A stretch of 64,000 nt of DNA, taken from Vulcanimicrobiota bacterium. Its GTDB lineage: Bacteria; Vulcanimicrobiota; Vulcanimicrobiia; Vulcanimicrobiales; Vulcanimicrobiaceae. The position numbers and the translations under genes were made by a program. Below are positions 63,239-64,000 of this stretch, in pieces. Location of the stretch: positions 62,001 through 126,000 of the forward strand of contig DAHUZB010000013.1 of assembly GCA_027306785.1 (NCBI GenBank), in the 5' to 3' direction. The notes beneath the pieces are model-generated. The model had not been told where the DNA came from, made no database searches, and was given only the letters and a program-made list of their open reading frames with translations. Positions within the stretch are counted from its first letter, which is position 1. The number at the start of each line of letters is the position of its first letter.

Positions 63239-64000
63239 ATGTCTCGGTACGCACGGTTTCTACTGACGCTTCTCGCGATCGTCGCGGCGATCGCCGGTGC
63301 GCTCGGCGGTGCCCGCGTCGCCGGAGCGATGCCGCCGCGGCCGATCGATGTGCCGCAGCCGATCAAGCATCCGATCGTCTCTCCGCTTCCCTTGCGCACG
63401 CCGCATCTGCCGCTCGGCGGATCGGTCTCACCCTCGCAATCGCCCGCGCCCGGAGCCGGTGCACCCGGAACGACCGTGCAAGGCGGCGTCCCGGTTAACG
63501 CCTCGGGATGGCAGCTCGCGCACGGCATGCCGCCGCGTCCGGGGCGCGTTCCGAAGCTTTCGCAGTTCCTCGTGCGTCAGGGGAAGACGCGCTTCGTCGT
63601 GCGGCCCTCGCTCGGAGCCCGGTCGGTTCAGGCGGTCCCGCTCTCGCGTCTGCCCGGGCACGCGCGCCCGATGAACTCGCAGGGCGGTACGATCGTACTC
63701 ACCGGCGACTCCACGAACTACTTCGAGAACGACATCACGCTGCAGTACGGCTCCGCCGTCTACCTGTGGTGCGAAAATCTGCAGGCAAACGATGTCTATC
63801 AGTATGTGATCTGGCCGCCGGACGGCTCGGGCCCCTACGTCGATAACGGCCAGATTCAAGGTGCATTCCGCGTCGACGGTGCGGGCGATTGCCGCAATTA
63901 CGAGTACTTCAATCTGTCGACGCCGTTCAACCTCGGCGGAAGTCCGAACACGGTCGCGGGCTCGGCCTATCCCGGCGTGTGGACGATCGCGATGTACGAT
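63239..64000 (+). CDS. Secreted protein of the fibre cluster, 3' end outside the window
   Basis: At least 254 residues, open to the right edge. A signal peptide (about 8-32) is followed by a Pro-rich linker (33-80, repeated PxPL and PSPAPG) and a basic stretch (100-150). A beta-rich domain from about 155 follows (GGTIVLTGDSTNYFENDITL), with two cysteines (WCENLQ and GDCRNYEYF) that may form a disulfide. I do not recognise the family. As the fourth secreted gene after usher, subunit and chaperone, it may be a tip adhesin or minor subunit, which is inference. A GGAGAGCAGG ribosome site precedes the ATG. Confidence 0.6.
   Translation, partial: MSRYARFLLTLLAIVAAIAGALGGARVAGAMPPRPIDVPQPIKHPIVSPLPLRTPHLPLGGSVSPSQSPAPGAGAPGTTVQGGVPVNASGWQLAHGMPPRPGRVPKLSQFLVRQGKTRFVVRPSLGARSVQAVPLSRLPGHARPMNSQGGTIVLTGDSTNYFENDITLQYGSAVYLWCENLQANDVYQYVIWPPDGSGPYVDNGQIQGAFRVDGAGDCRNYEYFNLSTPFNLGGSPNTVAGSAYPGVWTIAMYD

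Overview
The window is a very GC-rich, gene-dense chromosomal segment. A TonB-dependent outer-membrane receptor, a lipoprotein protease and a secreted fibre-type gene cluster point to a free-living diderm bacterium. The NADH dehydrogenase set, the B12 genes and the recurring CTTCGACAAGCTCAGG-type repeat would suit an uncultured lineage such as Eremiobacterota/Vulcanimicrobiota. That placement is an inference without any ribosomal gene to support it. No tRNA, rRNA, CRISPR array, insertion sequence or prophage was seen.

Layout. 1-7.2 kb: sulfur and amino-acid genes (cysK, asparaginase II, cobalamin-dependent metH), then small membrane proteins and a TauE/SafE exporter. 7.2-14.3 kb, minus strand: cyclopropane-fatty-acid synthase, nagA, a double-GTPase dynamin-like protein, dps and a phosphohexomutase. 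14.4-16.2 kb: a CHASE3-SpoIIE phosphatase and a secreted protein. 16.1-25.5 kb: a cobalamin region with btuB-btuC-btuD behind a cobalamin riboswitch, divergent cobB-btuF-hflX, and further on cobU; a protease and an ion channel lie between. 25.5-27.6 kb: a cation/proton antiporter and a secreted carboxypeptidase-regulatory-like protein.

27.8-42.5 kb: a complete 14-gene nuoA-N operon, with overlapping or nearly touching genes throughout apart from small gaps after nuoB and nuoF. It is preceded by a Rex-type operator and ends in a MarR regulator overlapping nuoN. A large inverted-repeat element sits between nuoF and nuoG. 42.6-53.8 kb: TPR protein, ridA, aldo/keto reductase, PLP decarboxylase, two histidine kinases (one hybrid), pucR-glnA and a PAS-GAF-GGDEF protein. 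53.8-56.7 kb: an Nramp-like transporter with an MgtE-N/CBS protein behind an M-box (Mg2+) riboswitch and terminator.

56.7-64 kb: a lone flagellin with a hairpin-rich leader. Divergent from it are four secreted proteins that look like an unusual chaperone-usher fibre system: a large beta-barrel/beta-sandwich usher-like protein, a pilin-like subunit, a PapD-like chaperone, and a fourth protein running off the edge.

Recurring themes are cobalamin use (metH), uptake (btu) and salvage/synthesis (cob); metal- and redox-responsive cis elements (cobalamin, Mg2+, Rex); and a short imperfectly palindromic repeat that has entered metH twice, nuoE (where it expanded in tandem) and the M-box.
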